The notes below the pieces were generated by a model. It had not been told where the DNA came from, did not search any database, and was given only the letters and a program-made list of their open reading frames with translations. Positions 17,175 through 25,013 of a stretch of 64,000 bases of DNA are shown here, piece after piece (position 1 is the stretch's first letter; each line of letters opens with the position of its first letter). A program made the translations under genes and the position numbers. Origin of the DNA: Advenella kashmirensis W13003 (GTDB lineage Bacteria; Pseudomonadota; Gammaproteobacteria; Burkholderiales; Burkholderiaceae_B); assembly GCF_000506985.1 (NCBI RefSeq), contig NZ_KI650979.1, positions 1,922,710 through 1,986,709 of the forward strand. The letters run 5' to 3'.

Positions 17175-18537
17175 AGAGAAAAACATTTGGTTAGCGCGAT
17201 TCGATGGCTTACAAGATCAGGACGAGCTCATCCGTCGAGCAACGGTTAGCGGCCAGCCTCTCGAGAGAATTGAGAATATTCCTCTATTTGGCATTCAAAA
17301 AGCGGTTGAAGGCGCGCTCGGTAGTTTCTACCTACCCTCGGCGGCCGAGGTGCGCATACTCATGCGCCTGATCGAGCAAGCCATGGCCCATTGCTGGCGC
17401 CGGTACGCAGATCGGCAGGCCTATCTGACCGATTTGTACTGTCCCTATGCGCAGTTTGAATCCGAGTTTGTCGCACCACACTGTTTGACAGGCCCCGCCG
17501 GTGTGGGCAAAACCGCGCTCATCGCAGCGCTACGACGCATCCTGCCTGCCAATGCCCCGCTAGACCTGGGGCCGGATCATCCCAAAGCTGACTTGATCGG
17601 GCACTGGCATATCGAGGTAAGGGATCGCTCCTCCATCTCGTCAATGCTGCGACCCTTCGTCGATCAAGAATACGGTGAATCGCGACGGGTCACTAATAGC
17701 GAACTGTCCCGGGTGTGCGCAAAGTCTGCTCACCGAAATGGCGTGCCTTTAATACTGTTGGATGAGCTGCAGTTTCTGACCCAGAGCGCCTCGGCCAGCA
17801 CGCTGATCACCAAAACGCTCTATCAACTCGCTTACATAGGCGTGCCACTCGTTTTTGTGGCCAACTACAGTTTGTGCCGGTTGCTTCTAGGTCGGCAAGA
17901 GCAGGATAAGCAGCGGCTACTGACTGCTCCGCTCATTCTTACACCTTGCTCACCAGACAGTGATCATTGGCTAGCGTATTTGAATCAGTTCAAATTGATT
18001 TTGGGCAAAAGCCTACAAATCGACCTAGCACAAGAGGCGGGAACCATCTATCACTTCACCGCAGGGCTCAAACGCCTAGCCATCAAGTTGATGGCGGCAG
18101 CCTACGAGAATGTGTGGCGCCAGGGCAGGCGGCAAGTTCATATTGAGGATATCGCCAATGCATACGAAGGGCTATCCTTTGCAGCCAATCGAAAACAGGT
18201 TAAAGCCATGTTGATGCCACACCCATCGATACAAACTAAGCCCTTTGAATGTCCCTTTCCGCTACCGGCTGACGAAAGCACCACGCTCCAAGCAATTAGA
18301 AAGCAGGCCAGGGATGAGGCGCTACGCTATAAAGTACAGCAAGAAGTGATGACGCCGCAAGAGCGCAAAGAGGCCAAGCTACAAAGGCCCGTCCTGCCAA
18401 CGCCCGTTCAGGCATCGTCAGAGCCCTTGCGAAAAAGAGCTCAGCGTAAACCGCTTTCGGCTCAGGAGCTATTAGAGACCGAGCACCATCGGCGTGGCAA
18501 AAACCTGTATCCGCGTGGGCCCTCTGCGATAGGCTAG
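17167..18537 (+). CDS. tnsC: TnsC/TniB-like AAA+ transposition regulator
   Basis: This 456-residue AAA+ ATPase connects target selectors (TniQ/TnsD) to the TnsAB transposase. Walker A is GPAGVGKT at residues 109-116. Walker B is PLILLDELQFL near 195-205. A sensor-like segment VFVANYSL follows. The C-terminal tail (about 370-456) is rich in basic residues and Gln. The ATG lies inside the tnsB 3' end (8-bp overlap), indicating translational coupling. The stop is 4 bp before the TniQ gene. Confidence 0.9.
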   Translation: MPKEKNIWLARFDGLQDQDELIRRATVSGQPLERIENIPLFGIQKAVEGALGSFYLPSAAEVRILMRLIEQAMAHCWRRYADRQAYLTDLYCPYAQFESEFVAPHCLTGPAGVGKTALIAALRRILPANAPLDLGPDHPKADLIGHWHIEVRDRSSISSMLRPFVDQEYGESRRVTNSELSRVCAKSAHRNGVPLILLDELQFLTQSASASTLITKTLYQLAYIGVPLVFVANYSLCRLLLGRQEQDKQRLLTAPLILTPCSPDSDHWLAYLNQFKLILGKSLQIDLAQEAGTIYHFTAGLKRLAIKLMAAAYENVWRQGRRQVHIEDIANAYEGLSFAANRKQVKAMLMPHPSIQTKPFECPFPLPADESTTLQAIRKQARDEALRYKVQQEVMTPQERKEAKLQRPVLPTPVQASSEPLRKRAQRKPLSAQELLETEHHRRGKNLYPRGPSAIG

Positions 18538-18541
18538 ACAC

Positions 18542-20266
18542 ATGGACGCCGCGCCCCTCCAGCCAGCCGCCAGCAGGGAATGCCTGCATACATCAGGTTG
18601 GTTGCCGGGCGAGACGCTCTTTAGCCTATGCAGCCGAGAACATGTCCTATCCGGGGCACGGCTCTCGCGCATCACAACGCTTCGGCTCTTCGGCGATAGC
18701 CGGCAAGGCGCAAGTCACGATGTTCCAGCCAGACTGGAGCATTTCATACAGGTTACGGATGGCCAGTACGGTGCCACAGCATGGCAGATCTGTCTGGAAC
18801 ACACGCTATTGCCATTCTATTTGTCATGGCGCCCGCCTGAAGATCGAGTGCAGGTAATGAAGCAGGTATCGGGCCAGCGCGCCGGATCTGTCAAGAGTGT
18901 GCTAGGCCTACCCAGCAGTCGGTTTGGTGCGCAACACCCCCTAAAACTCTGTCCTCAGTGCGTACGAGCCGATCAAGCAACCTTTGGGACGGCTTATTGG
19001 CATCTGGATCACCAGCTACCAGCGGTTTGGGTTTGCCCCATTCACCGCCGCTTGCTACTCGAATGTCGGTTTAAGCGGCTAGGAGTAGGTCGGTTTTTGT
19101 GGTGCTTGCCTTCTATGGATGAGAGCATTCCGATTGAGAACGACCTGACTGGCGCTGTTGCGAACTGGGTAGACTTTGGGCATCTCGTACTGGAAGCAGC
19201 CCATAAGCTACAAGCCGTCCATATCGATTACGACCGGCTGCACCGGATTTATATCCAGGCGCTGTACGAACTGGGCCTGATGAAAGGGAATCACTCATTT
19301 CGTATTTGCGAGATCGCCAAGCAATATCTGGACTTTCTGGACAGATTCAACACCCATGGCAAGTTTGGATCACTGCCCTCGACTGCTACGGATTGCGGCC
19401 ATCACCTGTCAAGCGTGCTTTATCCAGGTCATGTAAGCAGGCACCCACTTCGACACCTCTTATTTATCCACTGGTTATTTGGAGACTGGCCCTCGTTCTG
19501 GTCTGCCTATGACGCTGATCGTACCCAATCAAGCGCTCGCCAATCAGCGGCCAAGCCACGACGCCAGTCACATGCCACAGGCGCTAACGCATTGGTCATA
19601 GATTTGGTGACTCAAGGTCGTAGCGCCTCTGAAGTGGCGCGTGCCTGCTGCGTCGATGTTCACACCGTACAAAGCTGGGCCGCCAAGGATGGCATTGCTG
19701 TATGCGTTCGTCGCACTGCACTACGTAGCGCGATCATCAAAAGCCTAAGACAGGGGCGCTCCAAAGAATGGGTCGCGCGGCAGCACAGGGTTTCCGTGCA
19801 AACCATCACACGTATTCTGCTAACCGAAGTGGATTTGCATGAGCAATGGCGTGAAGCACTGTGGCAGCGCACCCGCGTGCAAGCCAGGACACAGTGGCTG
19901 CGGAATATGAAAAGCCACCCCACCTATGGAAACAAGCAACTGCGCGTACTGGATCCGGCCATATACGCCTGGCTTTATCGTAACGACCGGCAATGGCTGT
20001 GCGAGAACAGCGCCGCCCAGCTGCCAAGCAACCACAGCTCACGCGTTGACTGGCGGCATAGGGACGCGTTATTGGTTCAGCAAGTTCAGGGGTCGCTCCT
20101 GACGCTATGCACCGTCTATGGTAGCAATCAACTAACGCATCAGGCGCTGTGCCAAGAAGTGCCGGCACTTCTTCAGTACGCCTCGAAGCTTGACAAACTG
20201 CCGCTAACAAGGCAGTTGCTCGAGCGCTGCTTGGTCAGGCGCCGCACTCGCAACACCAGGCCATAG
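18542..20266 (+). CDS. tniQ: TniQ/TnsD-like target-site selector 1
   Basis: This is a 574-residue TniQ-domain protein. The zinc site is C137-x2-C140 (LCPQCVRAD) and C165-x2-H168 (VCPIHRR), typical of TniQ/TnsD. The YWHLDHQLP stretch is characteristic. The C-terminal half contains helix-turn-helix-like segments (for example VARACCVDVHTVQSW near 365-380 and WVARQHRVSVQTITRIL near 405-420), as in TnsD proteins that bind a specific attachment site. It follows tnsC by 4 bp. Length and HTH content argue for a sequence-specific targeting protein rather than a short TniQ. Its 3' end overlaps the convergent second TniQ gene by 63 bp. Confidence 0.88.
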   Translation: MDAAPLQPAASRECLHTSGWLPGETLFSLCSREHVLSGARLSRITTLRLFGDSRQGASHDVPARLEHFIQVTDGQYGATAWQICLEHTLLPFYLSWRPPEDRVQVMKQVSGQRAGSVKSVLGLPSSRFGAQHPLKLCPQCVRADQATFGTAYWHLDHQLPAVWVCPIHRRLLLECRFKRLGVGRFLWCLPSMDESIPIENDLTGAVANWVDFGHLVLEAAHKLQAVHIDYDRLHRIYIQALYELGLMKGNHSFRICEIAKQYLDFLDRFNTHGKFGSLPSTATDCGHHLSSVLYPGHVSRHPLRHLLFIHWLFGDWPSFWSAYDADRTQSSARQSAAKPRRQSHATGANALVIDLVTQGRSASEVARACCVDVHTVQSWAAKDGIAVCVRRTALRSAIIKSLRQGRSKEWVARQHRVSVQTITRILLTEVDLHEQWREALWQRTRVQARTQWLRNMKSHPTYGNKQLRVLDPAIYAWLYRNDRQWLCENSAAQLPSNHSSRVDWRHRDALLVQQVQGSLLTLCTVYGSNQLTHQALCQEVPALLQYASKLDKLPLTRQLLERCLVRRRTRNTRP

Positions 20267-21220
20267 CACCTCTTGAATCGTGGCCAGATCTCGAATCGTC
20301 AGGCACGCTCGCAGCAAATCCAGCCCATTTGTCCAGAGATCAGAGCGTGCCTTACTCGTCCGGTGGTGACAGGTTTGTAGAAACTTGGCGCGCCATGCCT
20401 TATCTACGAACACACCGTCTGGTGCCCATTGCTTACGTATTGGCGGAAAATGGTGCGCAATCCATACCTCAGGGATTTCATGTCGATTGATTACGGCACC
20501 CAAAGACGGCAAACGGAGGGTTTGACTATCCAACGGCGACTGCATCCAACCATGCCGACGCAATGCCAACAGCTTTAGCCTTAACTGGCCATCAGGTAAG
20601 GGGCGCGCCAAGAGCTCAGTAACAACTGCGCGATACAGCGATAACGCTGGGGTTCTGTTGGCGGCGATAAGCTCAGGCGTTGGGATTATGCATTGCAATG
20701 CATCGGGCTTGGAAAGCGTGGGATCCTGGAATATTGATTCGACTGTGCAGCCATGCAGTGGCTCATCATGCAGTGGACACAGATCAATGCCCGGCACTTG
20801 ATGTACTATGTGCCAGTAGGCAATGCCGTAGCGTGCCCGATCCAGTACGCGGCATGTCGCGCAAAACTTCCATAGTGTCGGACGCTTTGTATCGTCTACC
20901 ATGAAATTCATAGGGATATGGTGATACACAAAGGGCTCTGCCAGGAAGCCTTCGTCGGCTGAATAAACTCCAGGCTGTGTGTGTTTGGCAAGAAATACCA
21001 GAGTATGACGCTGCTTGTACGTTTGCTCAGTCATTTCAAGGCCACGCACTAACTGCTCGTAGTAGCGACTCTCCCCTCGAGCGTGATGATGAGATCCTCC
21101 ATCAACCCCAGTCCTAAAGCTCTTAAGCAGAGCGGAAGGGACGGGCAGTGCATTGGCCGCGAGATGGCGCGTCAGGTGGCCAAGTACAAATTCGTCAGGT
21201 AGGGCAGGCACAGTTCTCAT
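20204..21220 (-). CDS. tniQ: TniQ/TnsD-like target-site selector 2 (convergent)
   Basis: This is a 338-residue TniQ-family protein on the opposite strand. The zinc site is C120-x2-C123 (KFCATCRVL) and C148-x2-H151 (DLCPLHDEP), with the same YWHIVHQVPG signature as the partner gene. It is much shorter and lacks the extended HTH tail, so it may use a different targeting pathway or act with selector 1. The 3' end overlaps selector 1 by 63 bp. Having two TniQ genes, one outside the operon, matches Tn7-like elements with dual target choice. Confidence 0.85.
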   Translation of the reverse strand: MRTVPALPDEFVLGHLTRHLAANALPVPSALLKSFRTGVDGGSHHHARGESRYYEQLVRGLEMTEQTYKQRHTLVFLAKHTQPGVYSADEGFLAEPFVYHHIPMNFMVDDTKRPTLWKFCATCRVLDRARYGIAYWHIVHQVPGIDLCPLHDEPLHGCTVESIFQDPTLSKPDALQCIIPTPELIAANRTPALSLYRAVVTELLARPLPDGQLRLKLLALRRHGWMQSPLDSQTLRLPSLGAVINRHEIPEVWIAHHFPPIRKQWAPDGVFVDKAWRAKFLQTCHHRTSKARSDLWTNGLDLLRACLTIRDLATIQEVLWPGVASAAPDQAALEQLPC

Positions 21221-21313
21221 ACTTGATTAACGGCAAGTTTTGAGAAAAGTTTAGGAATCTGCCTGCAGTTGATCTGTACTGACCCAGACTTAATCCGAAA
21301 AACACAGTCAGCC

Positions 21314-21334
21314 TTGTCAGACAGAAAACGACCC
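21314..21334 (+). repeat. Candidate transposase-binding repeat (inverted partner of 13946-13965)
   Basis: TTGTCAGACAGAAAACGACCC resembles the reverse complement of 13946-13965 (about 16 of 21 positions with one gap) and loosely the TGTCA...AGAA.ACGAC pattern of Tn5053-family ends. The two sites bracket the tns genes, but their orientation relative to a TGT terminus is not canonical, so confidence is low. Confidence 0.3.
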
Positions 21335-21360
21335 GAAGCAGACTGTCAACGCTACAAGAC

Positions 21361-21830
21361 TCATCTGTTCTCTTGCTTCTCCACCACTCGCTGGACTGAT
21401 AGAAAAGTCTTGTCCCCGCTTATGCGCACTGTCGGCCAGTCGAAATAAACGGGGTGCTCGTCGAACGCTGACCAACATCGCATCAGGTAATCATCGAACA
21501 AAAGGGTTCGGCGTAATCGTTTTGAAATATCGAACGAATCAATGTTGCAAGCGATTTCTTGTCTCACGCTTGGCTCTAAAATGGGAGTGTCTACCAGCAT
21601 TGCGTCCATGTATGCAAAGGTGGGAGCCCATCGATTACAGTGATAAGAGCCGATGGTGGTAGCGCGAAACGCTATGGGCATATCTCCAACTAGTCCTTGA
21701 AGCCCTTCATCAAAGGTGACCCGCTCTGTCGTCTCAATAAGTTTCTTATTGGTTAGCTTGCGGAGAGAATGCTCTACTTGATCGACGACGAAACCGAAGC
21801 GTCCCAGCTCTGCGCAGATATCACATGTGG
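21361..21830 (-). pseudogene. C-terminal fragment of an unidentified protein
   Basis: The minus strand encodes about 155 residues starting abruptly near 21830 (PTCDICAELGRFGFVVDQ onwards) and ending with a normal stop at 21361. It looks like the winged-helix and tail end of a larger regulatory or NTPase-type protein, with segments FRATTIGSYHCNRWAPTFAY and LFDDYLMRCWSAF. The first 27 codons of the open frame are antisense to another gene remnant (21827-22063), so the true N-terminal part has been lost. The family cannot be named with certainty. Confidence 0.5.
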
Positions 21831-22063
21831 GAAACCTTAACCCCAATAAATTCGAGACCCTGATCCATGGCTTTTTACATGACCAACGGCTGACTTTGAC
21901 GCTTATGAGCAAGAACGGGAAAACTTATAGCCCCAGAGAGTGGTTTTCAGTGCCCCTTGACACGGCGCGTGATGTCGTGAGGCGAATCATCGACGGCAGC
22001 ATTGTCCACTACAGAATGGATAACACGACCAACAGATTGGTGAAAAAGGTCATTTCGAGTTAA
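21827..22063 (+). pseudogene. 3' remnant of a GIY-YIG/T5orf172-type nuclease gene
   Basis: These 78 codons match what I know of the C-terminal end of GIY-YIG/T5orf172 (Mug113-like) proteins: NPNKFETLIHGFLHDQRLTL, then PREWFSVPLD followed by ARDVVRRIIDGSI. Only this tail is present; the catalytic GIY-YIG half should lie upstream but is replaced by an unrelated fragment on the other strand. There is no ribosome-binding site at the ATG. It is a truncated relic marking a recombination or insertion junction near 21.83 kb. Confidence 0.6.
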
Positions 22064-22660
22064 TAGTGAATATGCCTGGCCTGTAAGCGCTCGGATCGAA
22101 AGATACCTGATGTGTCCGTGCACGCCGAATGGAATCGCCACAAAAAACAATGCGACCCTAGAGTTCCTGGTCAAGAAGGGCACCGAAACGAGGCGAAAAA
22201 CCTCGCTCAGCCATTCGAGAACAGTTGCTCAATGCAATTATCGAATTGAATGACGCTATCCTTCGCAAATCAGAGGACTATATTAGAGAGGTTGAGAGTG
22301 AGCTGTGCCGTAAAGCATAACTTGGCCTAAAATAAAGCATAAAGTGGCCAATCGTGCAGAAATAACGCATAAAGTGACCAATCGCACATCATGAAATTTT
22401 TCTATTTAAAAACATAGGCTTATTGTCTCTTTCGTTCTGATCTACGGTGTACGGCCATGGGCCAAGTGACTCTCGCGCTTCGCGTGATGCCGTGTTCTTC
22501 TCTGTATAGGGGATGCCGAAGTGAAAGCGTGGGCGAGCCGAACCGCACGGCAAGATGATCAAGCAATGGGATTTCTTTAGAGAAAAATTCCGAAATGGCT
22601 GATGGCCAAGTTCGAAAAATTGTCCTGACGATGTCACCCGACGACAAAGAGCGAGGCTTT
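22064..22660. other. Decayed DNA with repeat array between two element fragments
   Basis: No intact gene is visible. From 22160 to 22320 one plus-strand frame reads protein-like without a start (AIREQLLNAIIELNDAILRK, then EDYIREVESELCRKA), and the adjacent frame upstream also looks coding up to an A5 run at about 22196-22200. This suggests a frameshifted relic. A repeat array occupies 22312-22388. The remainder (22390-22660) shows nothing recognisable. Confidence 0.45.
22312..22388 (-). repeat. Three-copy CATAAAGTGGCC repeat array (candidate transposon end)
   Basis: Three direct copies of an AAAGCATAAAGTGGCCAATC-type motif occur at about 22312, 22334 and 22364, spaced 22 and 30 bp. Read on the minus strand the outermost copy begins TGTGCGATTGGTCAC, so position 22388 could be a TGT terminus of an element extending to the left. 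The same core recurs at 27860-27930. Spaced terminal repeats are typical of TnsB- or IS21-type ends. Confidence 0.55.
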
Positions 22661-23524
22661 CTACAGCGGTCTACGTTCCATGTAAATTTCGCTTCGTGCC
22701 GCGTGCCGCCCGAGGTAGCGTTGAGTCACACGATCGATGGTGTCGAAAACCCAATCAGGGGAGTCGGGATGGACGACAACGCGATTACATAGGCGTTTTA
22801 CGTCAAGAGGTATCAATCGACCCATTTCGTCCCTGTTTTCCGTCGGATCGCAATTTTTATCAATTGCAACCACTCTGACTTCCCGTTCATCCCGGTAGAC
22901 CCTGGATTTTTGAATGGCGATCCAGTACGGATCATCAGAAACCGTGGGCAAACCCAACCACTCTCTATAGATGACTGGCAATACCTTTATGTCGATGCCT
23001 TCCGTAGGCGAGAGACTTCCCTGCAACAGATCAATGGTTGTGACTATGCAAACCGCCCCGTCGCCCTGCCCATACTGCCTCCACATTCCAATGTGTTCAT
23101 GGTCGAATTGATGCCAACACCATACGTCAATCCATTGGTTGACTCTGTCATAAATTTGGCCGTGATCTAGATCATCTGCTGCGTATACCGGGCCGAATGG
23201 AGTGTTTACGGGCTTTATCGTAACCTCATCAACGGCTTTCTTAATCCGCTCCGTCTCGCCACTGACTGATGGCCAATTGGCGTTCATAGCCAAATCCAGA
23301 ATCTCAGCAGTTCCATCTAACAACCACCGATCATTCGGGTTTAGCTTTCCTTCCATACGATCTCCTTTGTTGCCCTCCGCACCGCGCAATGAAAAAACGC
23401 TCGGAAAGTACGCTGTGCCTGTTTCTATAAGTTGTAGAAACTGAGCGAGACCCATATATCGACCAACTTTGGTTTCCCGGGCTAACTCATTGGGATAGGC
23501 CTGGATGGGAGGAATACTCTGCAT
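22661..23524 (-). CDS. DUF2971-like protein, third gene of a Gabija-like operon
   Basis: This 287-residue protein has an opening resembling DUF2971-type proteins: GRYMGLAQFLQLIETGTAYF, then SLRGAEG and a DRMEGKLN element (family form D-x-x-E-G). A central HIGMWRQYGQGDGAVCI core and an ESRVYRDEREVRVV-like strand (here KSRVYRDEREVRV) follow. The biochemical function of this family is unknown; members often sit in accessory or defence islands. It starts with GGAGATCCAAACC before the ATG and lies 61 bp downstream of the UvrD-like gene on the same strand, so it is probably the third cistron of that operon. There are no membrane segments. Confidence 0.7.
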   Translation of the reverse strand: MQSIPPIQAYPNELARETKVGRYMGLAQFLQLIETGTAYFPSVFSLRGAEGNKGDRMEGKLNPNDRWLLDGTAEILDLAMNANWPSVSGETERIKKAVDEVTIKPVNTPFGPVYAADDLDHGQIYDRVNQWIDVWCWHQFDHEHIGMWRQYGQGDGAVCIVTTIDLLQGSLSPTEGIDIKVLPVIYREWLGLPTVSDDPYWIAIQKSRVYRDEREVRVVAIDKNCDPTENRDEMGRLIPLDVKRLCNRVVVHPDSPDWVFDTIDRVTQRYLGRHAARSEIYMERRPL

Positions 23525-23585
23525 GGTTTGGATCTCCGCTTCTGATTCAGCGCCGAATTTTCGTAGAACTCTAGATGAGCATTAG

Positions 23586-25013
23586 CTAGCGACGACCCCT
23601 GATGGGCGTTAGCAACGGCGTCGACGAGCAGATCACCACTCGTCTTGCGCCTCGCGTGAGAGCCACGTAGAGATGTTGGGCAGTCATGCGCTCGGGTTCA
23701 AGAATAACCGCGACATCGGCCTCCAACCCTTTCAGAAGAAGCGTACTTCCAACGGCGCGCCGGCCCAGTGGCCGAGCTAGATGGCGATTTCGCTCGCGGG
23801 CCTGAATCGCCGCACCAATGAACCCATCCTTGCCTCCAGCCGCTCTCAGCGCTGAGATACAACAGCGCAGCACTTCGGGTCGATAGACACGTGCTCCGGG
23901 TTGGTCCGCGAGAGACTGAAGCAGATCGATTGAGATCGTGTGGCTGGGAGCCGCCATGAACGCCACAGCTGCAGCTTCTGCTGGCGACGCAGGAGTGCGG
24001 GCTCGGCCACCTCGTATTGTTTCGACCCTCGTGAGCAAGTGCGCGACTCCAACGCCTGTCATCAATGAAGTCGCGAATTCGGCTATTTGTCGTAGCGCGT
24101 TGGGATTTGATAAATCGAGCTGGCGGGCGAACGTCACGAGGTCTTTCAGGTCGACAGCCTCTACCGAAGTGGCACCCGGCGTCTGCATAGTGAGTTGATG
24201 GCGACCATTGACATTTATAGAATCACCAATGACAAGAACGCGGCCGTCTTGGTTTGGAGCTTCTATTCGGGCAGCCATCAGTCGTTGCTGTAGCTCCATG
24301 CCTTGAGTTAGTTGAACCCACTGGACTCCCGCTGGCGCCCCCCGTAGATCCACGGGTTGGCCAGCCTGCAATGATTCTCGGACTCGAAGCAACCAGGCAC
24401 CCAGCGCGTCCATGCCCGCGAGTCGCCATCGCCAAGGGATCTGTAGTACGCCAATGGGCGGGAACGCAGCCTCAGCCTCATGCTCCCAGTGAACCAATGG
24501 GTCGCGGAAACCGAATATCGCCTGCATCGGGTCACCAAGGACGCACGTGGGCAGTGTCTGCGCGATGGAACAGACGATGGCGTGCTGCGTACTGTTACAG
24601 TCCTGATACTCGTCAACCAGCAAGCGAGAATATGTCGATGTTATGGGGTCATTGATGTGTCCGGCTTGTAAAAGACCTTGCACCGCACCTCGAATAGCGG
24701 GGTAGTCAGCGTTCGGATTGGCCAATTCGAGAACGCGTGCGTCGATGTTCGAACGCAGCGGGAACTTGCTCACCAGTCGCATTGCAAAGCCGTCGATGGT
24801 CGACACCCTGTATGCTGAACTGGGAACGCCACCATGCTGGAGTCTGGTGCGTAGGGCGGCGACTCCAGCGTTGGTATGCGTTAGCACCAAGACCGGCTTG
24901 TCGTCGATGTGCTGACGCAGCGCATCCGCGATGAGCTGCGTCTTGCCGCATCCGGCTGGAGCGGTAACTGAACCTAGGCGAGCCTGAAAGATGTCGATTT
25001 CAAGCTGCGGCAC
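23586..25013 (-). CDS. gajB: UvrD/Rep-like helicase, GajB-like (Gabija)
   Basis: This is a 475-residue superfamily 1 helicase. Motif I is VTAPAGCGKTQL near 16-27, motif II LLVDEYQDCNS, motif III LGDPMQAIFGF, motif IV region QIPWRWR and motif VI YVALTRGARRVVI near the C-terminus. The short length and position directly after an OLD-family gene match GajB of the Gabija anti-phage system. Translation starts at GTG 25013, overlapping the OLD gene by 14 bp, with a strong GGAGG 7 nt upstream. In Gabija the helicase partner works in complex with GajA. Assignment as Gabija rather than another OLD-helicase pair is by architecture. Confidence 0.85.
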   Translation of the reverse strand: MPQLEIDIFQARLGSVTAPAGCGKTQLIADALRQHIDDKPVLVLTHTNAGVAALRTRLQHGGVPSSAYRVSTIDGFAMRLVSKFPLRSNIDARVLELANPNADYPAIRGAVQGLLQAGHINDPITSTYSRLLVDEYQDCNSTQHAIVCSIAQTLPTCVLGDPMQAIFGFRDPLVHWEHEAEAAFPPIGVLQIPWRWRLAGMDALGAWLLRVRESLQAGQPVDLRGAPAGVQWVQLTQGMELQQRLMAARIEAPNQDGRVLVIGDSINVNGRHQLTMQTPGATSVEAVDLKDLVTFARQLDLSNPNALRQIAEFATSLMTGVGVAHLLTRVETIRGGRARTPASPAEAAAVAFMAAPSHTISIDLLQSLADQPGARVYRPEVLRCCISALRAAGGKDGFIGAAIQARERNRHLARPLGRRAVGSTLLLKGLEADVAVILEPERMTAQHLYVALTRGARRVVICSSTPLLTPIRGRR

